This document shows positions 34,483 through 43,783 of a stretch of 64,000 bases of DNA, piece after piece. The stretch's first letter is position 1, and each line of letters opens with the position of its first letter. Under the pieces are notes generated by a model. That model saw only the letters and a list, made by a program, of their open reading frames with translations, searched no databases and had not been told where the DNA came from. The DNA comes from Paralithodes platypus (taxonomy: Eukaryota > Arthropoda > Malacostraca > Decapoda > Lithodidae), in NCBI GenBank assembly GCA_032716605.1, contig CM064506.1:17309779-17373778 (forward strand). Reading direction: 5' to 3'. The translations under genes were made by a program, and so were the position numbers.

Positions 34483-37445
34483 AATGTGGAGGTAGGTCAG
34501 GGAGGGGATGGAAGAGGAGGTGAACCTGATGGGAGGCAGGGAGGGAAGAGAAACAAGGAGGAGGATTCCAATATACTGTGCTACTACACTAATATAGATG
34601 GAATAAACAGTAAAAAGGTAGAATTGGATGATATATTAAGAAAGGATCAACCACAGATAGTCTGTTTGACGGAGACAAAGCTGAACCAGGACTTTGACAG
34701 CAATATAGTGTTTAGTGAAGGATATAATATATGGAGATATGATAGAAAGGGAAAAAGGGGAGGTGGAGTGGCAGTATTAGTTAAGAACCCTATGACAGCA
34801 AAGCAAGTGGAGTTAAATAATGACAAGGCAGAAATAATGGCAGTTGAACTCAATGATATAGAAGGAAAAAAGCTAGACATAGTAGTAGCTTACATGCCAC
34901 CAAAGACCAGAGCATGGAGGGAGTTGGAGTTTGAGGAGATGGTCGAGGATATGATTCAGTCGTTGAGAAGATTGCTTTTAAGGAAGAATCGATTGATCTT
35001 GGTAGGAGATTTCAACTGTAGTGAGGTTGATTGGGAATCGGGAGATGCAGGGCCAAATCAGAGATCTTGGGGAAGTCGGCTAGTGGAGTTGGTTACGGAA
35101 AATGTACTTGCACAACATGTGAAGGAAAATACAAGAATGAGGGGTAATAACGAACCTTCTAAACTCGATCTGATTTTTACAAAGGATCCTCACGAAATTA
35201 GTGATATAAACTATCTATATCCTGTAGGTAAAAGTGATCACCTATTACTAAAATGGAAGTTGACCTCGAGTAATGCCAATAGATTAGACAATAGCTACAT
35301 AAATGACAGATTAAATTATAGTAAAGCTGATTATGTATCCTTGAAAAGATATTTAGAGGGAGTAGATTGGGATCTTATTTTGAAGGAACAGGACGTATAA
35401 GGTAAATATAGTAGATTCCTCGAAATTTATAGAGTAGGAACCAATCTGTTTGTCCCAAGATATAAAACTGGAAATTTTACTAAGCAGAAAGATTGGTTTA
35501 ATTTGAAATGCAAAAGAGCTTTGGGTAGGCGTGATGCAGCTTGGGCTAGATTAAGAAGAAGGAACACTGAGAGTAATCGGAATAAATATAAACAGGAGAG
35601 GAATAGATATGTTAACATAATTAGGCAAGTTAAAATGAACTATGAGAAGAACATAGTAAATAAATGTGAAAGTGATCCTAGATTATTTTATAAATATATA
35701 AACAGTAAGTTGAAGGTAAAGAAACAAATTACTAAATTAAGAGTTGATGCTAGGACGTATGAAAATGTATTGGACATGTGCGAGGTAATGAATAACAAAT
35801 TGGGGTCAGTTTTTACTAGAGAGGAAGGTTTTGACGAACCACAGGCGGGAGTACTGGAGAGTGGTCTTAGTAAGATTGAAATAACTAGAGATGAGCTGTT
35901 ATCTGCGATGAGAGGACTTGAAGTAAGGAAAGCTATGGGACCGGATGAAGTGTCTGCCTGGGTTTTAAAGGAGTGTGCAGAGCAATTAGTGGAGCCAGTG
36001 AGGGACATAATTCAAGCTTCCTTAGATAAAGGACAGGTTCCTGTTGAATGGAAAAGAGCTAATATCATTCCGATATACAAGAATGGAAACCCTGAGGACC
36101 CTCTAAACTATAGACCAGTTTCACTTACTAGTATTGTATGCAAGATTTGTGAAAAGCTAATTAGGAAGAGATGGATGAAAATGTTGGAGAGAAAGAAGAT
36201 AATAACCCCAAAGCAATTTGGATTCAGAGAAGGGACATCTTGTGTTACCAGTTTGCTATGTTATTACAGTAGGGTGATAGATGTACTCCAAGAAAGAGGC
36301 GGATGGGTGGACTGCGTCTACTTAGACCTTTCCAAAGCATTCGATAAGGTACCACATAAGAGATTGTTATCTAAGCTTGAGACGCTAGGATGTGTCAGGG
36401 GGAGTTTGCTGAAATGGATGGAGAGCTATTTAACAGATAGGGAAATGAGGACCAACATTAGAGGAACTTACTCATCGTGGCGGAAAGTTGAGAGTGGTGT
36501 GCCACAGGGATCTGTGTTGGCACCTCTCATGTTCCTTATGTACGTGAATGACCTGCCGATAGGCATAAACTCCTACATGTCAATGTTTGCAGATGACGTA
36601 AAAATTATGAGACAAATAATAAATAAAAGTAGTTGTGAGGAGCTGCAAGGGGATTTAGATAAAATATACGAATGGAGCACCAAGTGGAAAATTAAATTTA
36701 ATATAAGTAAATGCCATGTGTTAAATATGGGAAGAAGTGTGAATAGACCAAATTGGGAGTACAGGATGGGAGATAATATAATTAGCAAGGCCGAAAAAGA
36801 AAAGGATTTAGGGTTGATTATACAAGATAATTTGTCGCCAGAGAAACATATTAACAAGCTCTTTAGCGGAATGTATGCAATGGCCGGGAATATGAAAGTT
36901 GCTCTGAACTACTTGGATGAGACCATGGTAGCGAAAATTATGAAGAGTATGATTAGACCAAGATTGGAGTATGCAGCAGTGATGTGGTCCCCGCATCTAA
37001 AGAAGCATATTCACAAGTTAGAAAGAATCCAGAGAGCAGTTACTAGATTGGTTCCAAGTCTCAGAGAGCTGCCATATGAAGGGAGGCTAGACAAATTAAA
37101 TCTACCGAGTCTAAAAGAGAGGAGAGAGAGGGGAGACATGATAATGATGTACAAATGCACCCGGGGGCTGGATAGGGAGGATATATTAATTATGGATACA
37201 GGAATAACTAGAGGCCACAGCTACAAAGTAAAAAGACCTACCTGCAAGAACGATATCAGGAAGTTTAGCTTCCCCTATAGATGTATTGACAAATGGAATG
37301 GGCTGGAGGAGGAGGTGGTAGGGGCAAGGAATATCCATATTTTCAAGAAAAAATTGGATAAAAAGTAGACTGAGAGACGGGACAACACGAGCTTAGCTCA
37401 ACTCCTGTAAACTACAATTAGGTAAATACAATTAGGTAAATACAC
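34483..37445 (+). mobile_element. LINE-X copy 2, 5'-truncated
   Basis: Homology to the other copies starts in the glycine-rich linker before the endonuclease and runs to the AATTAGGTAAATAC tail at about 37,417-37,445. ORF1-like sequence is absent, the usual sign of incomplete target-primed reverse transcription. It abuts a CA microsatellite on the 5' side. It forms an inverted pair with copy 1. Confidence 0.9.
34486..37368 (+). pseudogene. LINE-X copy 2 endonuclease-RT with one nonsense codon
   Basis: The frame encodes the complete endonuclease (YTNIDGINSKKVE, CLTETKLNQDFDSN, VGDFNCSEVDWE, GKSDHLLL) and stops at TAA 35,398-35,400, where the other copies have CAA (GKYSRF follows). The same frame then continues to 37,368 through the linker and RT (NYRPVSLTS, SKAFDKVPHK, SGVPQGSVLAP, MFADDVKIM) and the C-terminal domain (RRERGDMIMMYK, YRCIDKWNGLEEEV). 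There is also a 9-nt in-frame deletion in CTRGLDRED relative to CTRGLERLDRED. Apart from the truncation, the C-to-T nonsense change is the only inactivating lesion seen. Confidence 0.9.
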
Positions 37446-37562
37446 ATATCTTAGGAGGCGGGAATTAACGAGCATTCTCACTCCCGCAAATACAACTAGT
37501 GTAAGTACAACTAGTGTAAGTACACACACAATACAATAATTATACAATACAGTACACATAGT

Positions 37563-39012
37563 CTATTTGTCTAGGGTTTGAAGCTTTCTCTTCATGCCTA
37601 CATTCTTATTAGCTCTGGTAGCTGCTGGGATGTTATTTTCTTTAGCACAGTAATTATTTAATATTGCATTTGTAGAAGCATATACCACCATACCTGTACT
37701 TTCTATTTTGTCGGTGTTATGACCATTTTCACACATTATTAGGGAACAGATCAACATCTGTTAAAGCCGTAACTGTGTGCTGTGTTGCTATATTTTTTAG
37801 GCTAGTAGCATTTCGAAAGGCAGGAAGTTGAACAATTTTTTTAATAACAATATAGTTATACATGACCATGTTGGCTGTCACACTATCTGGGTAAATACAA
37901 GAACCTCTGCTAATTCCAGCAATGTAACTTAGATTTTTCAGGGATGTCTTCACCACTATCTGAACACGTAATAATTTCTTTACATGCATTACATTTCTTT
38001 TTCTTTATCCCAGAGTAACAGCAATAGCCAGCTAAATAAACTATCACTGGGATGATGTCTTTACACCTATCAATATCCTCCTTACAAATTTCAACATTCG
38101 TATGACATAAACCAAAATCAATTTCCTCATCTGTTTTTACTTCTTCATAATTAATGTCTTCAAAATTCCTTAACCCGGGAGCTGCGGGGAGACTCTTAAG
38201 AGTTCCCCCGGCGCACTGCGGGGAGACTCTTAAGAGTCAGAGAAAACAAAAATCAACTTTTGACATCGAAAAAAAAAAAAAAATTATATTTTTTTTTTTT
38301 TATTTTTTTTTTTTTTTTGGCCCCTGGGCCATGCAAAATCTCAGTCCTCTACCTCCCCTCCTTCCCCACTTTCCTCCTCTCCTTCAGTTATCACCTATTT
38401 TCCCTGTTATTCCCTTATTCTGAGGTATATTTTCGTGCTAACATTAGAAATCCGATTGGAGGGTGTGGTCATCACTGATAGCAAGCGAGTGCAAGAGAGA
38501 GAGAGAGAGTATCGATCGACTGTGTCTCAGTGGCCTTGGGGGAAATTGGCAGGAAAGCAGATTGCCTCACCCATACATTATACAACTCGCGGGCTATATC
38601 TCCGATTTTGACCATCCAAACGCTGTTTTCACTCGTTTTATTGTTGTTTCAGGTTAATACCTTTATAATCAACCCATAATAGGCGCATATGGATAAGTAT
38701 TAATGCTATTAATGGCACAATGAATATTTTAGTGACGGAAACACCTCAAATACGTCAGCACAGGGGGACGTTTCCAATTACCCCCATGCGCACTTCAGAG
38801 GTTAACATGGCCTTCTTGTCGAGTATGGGTAAACTTAGTTTTAACACTGACATCATCCGTATCTTCTTTTCACACTCATATATTTGGCGTACAGAAATAT
38901 TGTAATTTCCTCCTGCTAACTGCCGATAGTGACCAAATCTTGCTTCCAAATGGTATGTTTGAAATGTTCCTGTTAGTACTGTATGTAATCCATCTTCAGT
39001 TCTGTTATGCAA
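37563..39012 (-). pseudogene. P-element/THAP9-like transposase, C-terminal relic
   Basis: Right to left on the minus strand, 39,012 to about 38,806 encodes HNRTEDGLHTVLTGTF, LEARFGHYRQLAGGNYNISV and RQIYECEKKIRMMSVLKLS, a block characteristic of P-element and THAP9-type transposases. MITE-B interrupts it. The frame resumes at about 38,169 (NFEDINYEEVKTDEEIDFGL), then VIVYLAGYCCYSGIKKKKC-NACKEIITC, which matches the P-type 'YLAGY...C..C' region. A frameshift follows and GISRGSCIYPDSV continues the conserved segment to about 37,729; CENGHNTDKIE near 37,720 may be the end. The DNA-binding and most catalytic parts are absent. The right side ends in a CA microsatellite (39,034-39,056). Recognition is by motif recall. 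Confidence 0.7.
38174..38801. mobile_element. MITE-B copy in the P-element relic
   Basis: 628 bp between TTAA at 38,170-38,173 and 38,802-38,805. It shows the complete family structure: CCCGGGAGCTGCGGGG start, two CTGCGGGGAGACTCTTAAGA blocks from 38,182 and 38,216, an A/T homopolymer, TTGGCCCCTGGGCCATG, a pyrimidine tract, a GA microsatellite, TGACGGAAACACCTC, and a GCGCACTTCAGAGG end. Confidence 0.93.
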
Positions 39013-39129
39013 TAATTTGTAATTTCTCTAACAGACACACACACACACACACACACAAGGACACACGAATCTGGGAATTGGGAATATCTATTACTGGGAA
39101 TTGGGAATATCCATTACGATACTTGTCTA

Positions 39130-39202
39130 AGTAAAATGGATTGATTATAAAGTAACTAAGACAGGACAACACGAGCGCTGCTCAATTCCTGTAAACTACA
39201 AT
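39130..39202 (+). repeat. 3' tail fragment of a LINE-X-like element
   Basis: GACAACACGAGCGCTGCTCA followed by ATTCCTGTAAACTACAAT matches the LINE-X 3' UTR. The matching continuation GGTAAATAC appears at 53,171, beyond the DIRS element, so the DIRS inserted into this tail. Confidence 0.75.
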
Positions 39203-39548
39203 ATAGGTTTGACTCCTGCAAGGAGATAAAGAAAACCTAATATTTAGTAGTGCCCCATAATCATTGACGATTATGCCTATTACATAAGGCATCCTCTTCA
39301 AACACTCATTTACCGTAGTTTGAGTCTACCGCGCAGAGCATAAAAAATTGAGGAGCCTTCATCATGAGCGCACGCAACCTCACTCATGGTTCGTCATTAT
39401 GAAATTGGGTACTCACTACAAAAAACTTCGTAAAAAAATAACAAATAAAAAGAAAATAAGAATAACTAATCATAAGCTTTCCATAATTCGTGGATGTACT
39501 TGTGTGGATCTTTGACCAGACGCTGACTTCAGGCGTCATTCTTCCTTC
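39203..39548 (-). repeat. DIRS inverted terminal repeat, 3' side
   Basis: Starts ATAGGTTTGACTCC at the boundary also used by the second copy at 55,235. From the CATTGACGATTATGCC word inward it is the reverse complement of 52,858-53,146. Its outermost 40-odd bases are an extension absent from the other ITR, the asymmetry known in DIRS elements. Confidence 0.88.
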
Positions 39549-39620
39549 ACTGACATATCAAGTAAACCAAAATCCTTAATACATCAACGAATGGGAAGGG
39601 GATGGTCGGGAGGGCCCCAG

Positions 39621-39727
39621 TCGTCAATGATTACGGGGCCACTACTAAATATTAGGTTTTCTTTATCTCCTTGCAGGAGTCAAACCTATAATTTATTAGT
39701 GGCCCCTCCATCATTGACGATTATGCC
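39621..39727 (-). repeat. DIRS internal complementary region
   Basis: 39,621-39,689 is the reverse complement of the left end of the element (reading to ..GAGTCAAACCTAT). 39,691-39,727 (ATTTATTAGTGGCCCC...) is the reverse complement of its right end. On the other strand this reads right end joined to left end, separated by one base, i.e. a copy of the circle junction. The second copy keeps the same feature at about 55,639-55,748. Confidence 0.88.
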
Positions 39728-39979
39728 TGATATCTAAGACTGGAGGGGGACATTCGTAATCATATCATAACTCTAACAAAAGCAGATAATCAAACAACCA
39801 CATAGTATTCTTACTTTGTAAAAAAGATATATTTGTGTGCATAAACTTTATACAGCATATAAATATACAAAAAAGGTGACAAGCAGGAGCGTGCTTCGAA
39901 GAAGCCTGCTTGGACAAAAAAGGGGTTAACTCCGAGACTCTGTACACAGAGCTGGTAGTTAAGAAGGCACCCCACTTAA

Positions 39980-40459
39980 CCCTCCAGCCCCGGCTATGTA
40001 TTATATATATATTCCTCAAAACCCGGGTGTTTTGGCCGAAAAACGTCTAGGCTAGGCTACCGTATATTTTTTAATCAGACTGCTTCCCGCATTCCCGCGC
40101 ATCCCCAAGCGTAGCTGTGTTATTTACCTGTAGAATGGCATTAAGTAGAGCTCTCTAAGTCAACTGGTTGAGCTGTGATGATGATTTCATTGGAGATAAC
40201 TTTATGGCCAAAACAGCCACTTTACACTACTATTCGATACTTAACAACAACATACAGGCACACACGAACAAGCGACGCTCTCCTTCTTGTGGCCGGAGAT
40301 GCGGGGCGTCGGTCCAGCCGGCTGTTGTTTACATGCGTCGGACCGACGCCTCGCACACGAAGCTCACAGGCTTTCAACCACTGGGCGTTCAAGAGCCCTT
40401 CCGGGTACCTGTTATATGCTTTTTTATGGGCGTTCAAGAGCCCTTCCGTGGTGAGAGGG
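39980..40459. mobile_element. MITE-A copy 2 in DIRS 3' UTR, with natural empty site
   Basis: 480 bp between TTAA at 39,976-39,979 and 40,460-40,463, the inverse orientation of 3,521-4,000. The second DIRS copy has the unoccupied site CCCCAC-TTAA-AGTAAGTGG at 56,003-56,006, so the duplication is exactly TTAA. Confidence 0.95.
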
Positions 40460-40909
40460 TTAAAGTAAGTGGTGAAAAATAAAAACATCAAAGTTTACAT
40501 GTGCACATATAAACCCCATTAACTCGTGGATATATATCTAAAATTATACCCTAAAAATAAAAGGAACTCGTGTACTGTCACAGAAGTACTGAATTCTTGT
40601 ACTTCTGCAGAGGTACTTACATTACAAATACAAGTTGTGGCCGCAACTACTAAGATTACTTAAATTTAAATTGCTTCACAGCCAAAACTATTTACAACAA
40701 GCATTGTCGTTCTACTATGATTGTACGTTAGCACAATTTCCTATAATGAATACTACAGAGAAATTTTATATCACAGCACCTACACCCTGTATCACAGCTC
40801 GTAAGCTCCGCACACGTACTCTGGCGGGGTCTAGGGTGTCCTATGTTACACTGACTGCACCCCCCCCCTCTCTTTTCTTCATCTAAACACTAAGTGACCC
40901 AGAGGCCAC

Positions 40910-41896
40910 CTAGACCCTCTGCCGTAAAGCTATACATGGCATGGAAGGCCTGTCTAAAGCTACTGAAAGGTATCGAGTCAAAAAAGTATGATTAGAGGAC
41001 CAGAGGTGCGTGGCTGCTATGTCCTCAACAGAAAAATTCTTAAGGAAACGTAAAGAGGTCGCCCATTTGCGTAAATCGTGAGCTCTACCCACAACGCCGG
41101 GATTACTTTCCTGAATGACGTTAACTAAGAGAGAAGCCAGTTTACGTTTCATTACGCGTTTACCCGTCCTTGATACCCATAAAGCACCTTGTTGATTCCT
41201 AGGTGCGACTTTCAAATATTTGGTTAGCGCTTGCATTGGACATAAATTATGGTGCACCTTTCCCCTTCTCAACGCCGGCACCATGAACTCTGAAAACACG
41301 TGATCACTGTGTTCATTCTTGGCGATGAACCCCGGGGAAGGGGCAATATGAATACAAACATTGAGCCTACCAAACCTGATGCAATTAGGTGTGTTGCTCA
41401 TCGCCGCCAGCTCAGACACCCTGTTCCCGGTAGCCAAAGCCATAAGGAATACTGCCCTTTTTAAAAGTAAGTCAAAATCTGCAGTATTTTGGTACCGCCG
41501 GGAATGAAGTAATGACAACGCTTTGTCCAGAGACCAGGTAGGCATGAGCTGACGGGGAGGTGGGCGGAGTTTAAAACATGCCCTCATGAAACCTGTCTCC
41601 TCCGCTAATGGTATGGTTAGACCTGTAAGGTCAAAGAATGGCATCCTAATTGCTGTTAAGTGATTTTTTAACGTTACTACAGATAGACGTTTCTGCTCAA
41701 ACAGATAGTTTAAATAATTAAAAACCAAAGCCACCGAAGGCACGGATTGTTCTGTTCTGAGTATCCAAGAAGTGAAAGACTGCCAATGCGAATGATACTG
41801 TCTCTTAGTAGATTGTGTGTATTGATTCATGAATTTATCGGTCACGTTTCTACCATACGGAGCTAGCCATTTGGCCTCCTGAATGTCCATATGCAA
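40910..41896 (-). CDS. DIRS tyrosine recombinase (integrase)
   Basis: An intact frame of 328 residues; the likely start is Met-1 or Met-3 (MHMDIQEAKWLAPYG). The N-terminal core-binding half (residues 15-90) is followed by the catalytic domain. Visible active-site residues: R159 in ATGNRVSELAAM, H273-x-x-R276 in RAHDLRKWA, W299 at the usual second-His/Trp position, and nucleophile Y309 in FLTRYLSVAL. It would integrate the circular cDNA through the ITR junction without target duplication. It overlaps the RT frame by 47 bp and its stop is about 1.2 kb (excluding MITE-A) from the element end. A degenerate homologue is at 18,117-18,776 and a C-terminal fragment at about 56,440-56,578. Nothing in the sequence suggests it is inactive. 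Confidence 0.92.
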   Translation of the reverse strand: MHMDIQEAKWLAPYGRNVTDKFMNQYTQSTKRQYHSHWQSFTSWILRTEQSVPSVALVFNYLNYLFEQKRLSVVTLKNHLTAIRMPFFDLTGLTIPLAEETGFMRACFKLRPPPRQLMPTWSLDKALSLLHSRRYQNTADFDLLLKRAVFLMALATGNRVSELAAMSNTPNCIRFGRLNVCIHIAPSPGFIAKNEHSDHVFSEFMVPALRRGKVHHNLCPMQALTKYLKVAPRNQQGALWVSRTGKRVMKRKLASLLVNVIQESNPGVVGRAHDLRKWATSLRFLKNFSVEDIAATHLWSSNHTFLTRYLSVALDRPSMPCIALRQRV

Positions 41897-43748
41897 AAGT
41901 CAGCGAGGTCTCTAGGTTGCCAATCGTGTCTAAGTGGAAATACCCGACCGGGAGCGACACCGGGTTCGGGCACCACGTTTTTAATTGCTGGTACCACGCC
42001 TGCGCCGGCCACAGGGGCGCGATTAACAAGACTACGCCCCGATAATCCTGTAGTTTGTTTACTACTTGGCACATCAGAGAAGCGTCTGGCGGCGGAAACA
42101 GATAAATGGAACTCCACATGTTCCAGTCCGTCACCAGTGCGTCGGGTCCTCCCGCCGGCGTGGTTGTCCGGCGGGTTAGGTACAGCGGGAGTTTGTGAGT
42201 CTCCTCGGACGCAAATAGATCCACTTGTGGACGGTAAGGCTTCGCAATCATTAGATCGAAAATGTTTTGCTTGAGTGCCCATTCTACTGTTGTGCTCTGT
42301 CTCCGAGATAGAGCGTCTGCCCAAACGTTCGCTACGCCGGGGAGATAAGAAGCGTGAAGCTGAATGTCCAGCTTGTCGGCTAGTACAAAAATCTTTTCTG
42401 ACACGTTTAGCAACCTCCGAGATCGCGTTGACCCCTGTTTCTGAACGCAGTGAACCGCATTCAGATTGTCCATCCTGAAGGCCACTGATTTGCCCCGCAA
42501 AGAAAAGCCGTGAGCCTGAAGGAAATACAAGGGGACTAGTAACTCTTTGATATTTATGTGGGAGGATTCTGAATGGGACCAAAGCCCTTGACCTTGATGA
42601 CCTTGGTTTGACTGAAAGCCCCAACCTATCGTGCCTGACACATCCGTGTCCACCCATACCGTCGGCGGAGGAGAGGTCCATGACATGACTGAGTGCAATG
42701 TTTCCCTCTTCGCCCAGACCGCTAGTAAGGTGTGTATTAATTTTGGGATGGGCCATAATGTTTCCGCCGGCAATAGTGGAAAAAATTTGTTGCCCTCCAA
42801 AATTAAAAGTTTGACTTTCAACCGGCCCAACTTTACCGTTAGTTGAATCCAGTTGAGAGAGCCGACCAGAGATTCCCAGACTCTCCGTGTCGTAGTCAGA
42901 CTGTGAAGAAACAGAAACAGTTTCTTGCGAAACCTGTTTCGATTGTCCACACTCTGACTCAGAGTGAGAGCAACTGTGTCCCAGACCAGCCCTATCCACT
43001 GGACCACTCGTGAGGGAACAAGGTTTGACTTTACCAGGTTTACCTTGAATCCTAGAGATTTTACATGATTTAATGTTATGTTGACATGATTGATGCATAA
43101 CTGTTCCGTCTCCGCCACCACCAGCCAGTTGTCTAGATACCACAAAATCCTGATCCCTTGTTGCAACAAGGGCATCAGGGCTTGCCGGACTAATTTCGTG
43201 AATATGCGAGGTGCTAGGTTTAAACCGAACGGCATCCTCTGAAAGACATAAGTCTGATGCATGATTCTTAAGGCCAGAAAACGTTGAAACCGTTTGTTTA
43301 CCGGGACGTGCCAATACGCGTCCGTCAGGTCTAAAGAACACATCCACCCTTCCGGCGGAAGTGTTAGCCTGATTTGATTCACTGTCAGCATCCGGAAGGA
43401 CACGTTGTGAATGTGGAGGTTCAGATAAGACAGGTCTACGACCGGCCTCATCTGAACACTGTCCCTTTTGGGTACCAGAAAAAGTTTGGATGTAAAAACT
43501 GGGTAATTTTGAGGAACCGGGATGATAACATTCTTGGCCACCATCTCTTGGATCAGTGACTCCACCTCTAATGAAACAAAATTTGCCTTTGTCGGCTGAC
43601 ATAAGCGAGGTCGCCGGAGCCACTGCCAGGTGATGCCTTTGCGTGCCACCATCCTCGCCCATGTGTTTAAAGGCCATGCGCGATGATTCGCCCGGAACGA
43701 CCCAGTTAGCAGACAAGGGTTCGCCAGCTGGACTACCCTCTGATCCAC
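41850..43748 (-). CDS. DIRS RT-RNase H-methyltransferase-like protein
   Basis: An uninterrupted frame of 632 residues from the first Met; the real start may lie upstream, as the open frame overlaps the gag end. Reverse transcriptase: VDLSYLNLHIHNV, CSLDLTDAYWHVPV (about 137-150), FGLNLAPRIFTKLV (174-187), and the catalytic motif region ILWYLDNWLVV (201-211), which reads YLDN where YLDD is expected. RNase H: VWVDTDVSGTIGWG (D367), INIKELLVPLYFL (E402), FRMDNLNAVHC (D427), WADALSR (D478). The C-terminal 500-632 segment (PQVDLFA, DALVTDW, YLFPPPD, VLLIAPLWPAQAWYQQL) fits the Dam-like methyltransferase domain typical of DIRS elements. A long overlapping open frame (41,863-43,965) in another phase has no domain and is ignored. 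Confidence 0.9.
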   Translation of the reverse strand: MDQRVVQLANPCLLTGSFRANHRAWPLNTWARMVARKGITWQWLRRPRLCQPTKANFVSLEVESLIQEMVAKNVIIPVPQNYPVFTSKLFLVPKRDSVQMRPVVDLSYLNLHIHNVSFRMLTVNQIRLTLPPEGWMCSLDLTDAYWHVPVNKRFQRFLALRIMHQTYVFQRMPFGLNLAPRIFTKLVRQALMPLLQQGIRILWYLDNWLVVAETEQLCINHVNITLNHVKSLGFKVNLVKSNLVPSRVVQWIGLVWDTVALTLSQSVDNRNRFRKKLFLFLHSLTTTRRVWESLVGSLNWIQLTVKLGRLKVKLLILEGNKFFPLLPAETLWPIPKLIHTLLAVWAKRETLHSVMSWTSPPPTVWVDTDVSGTIGWGFQSNQGHQGQGLWSHSESSHINIKELLVPLYFLQAHGFSLRGKSVAFRMDNLNAVHCVQKQGSTRSRRLLNVSEKIFVLADKLDIQLHASYLPGVANVWADALSRRQSTTVEWALKQNIFDLMIAKPYRPQVDLFASEETHKLPLYLTRRTTTPAGGPDALVTDWNMWSSIYLFPPPDASLMCQVVNKLQDYRGVVLLIAPLWPAQAWYQQLKTWCPNPVSLPVGYFHLDTIGNLETSLTFAYGHSGGQMASSVW

Positions 43749-43783
43749 CCGCCGGAAGATTGGCCCTGGGAGTGAGGGAGAGC

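Noticed and set aside
14813..38657. A 60-64 codon open frame (MWSSLIASECKRERES...) repeated in every MITE-B copy
   Set aside because: It follows the nucleotide conservation of the element, crosses the GA microsatellite, and has no domain; a by-product of a non-coding MITE.
40168..40482. A 100-residue open frame (MSCDDDFIGDN...) also found at 3.5-3.8 kb
   Set aside because: Entirely within MITE-A; it recurs only because the MITE does.
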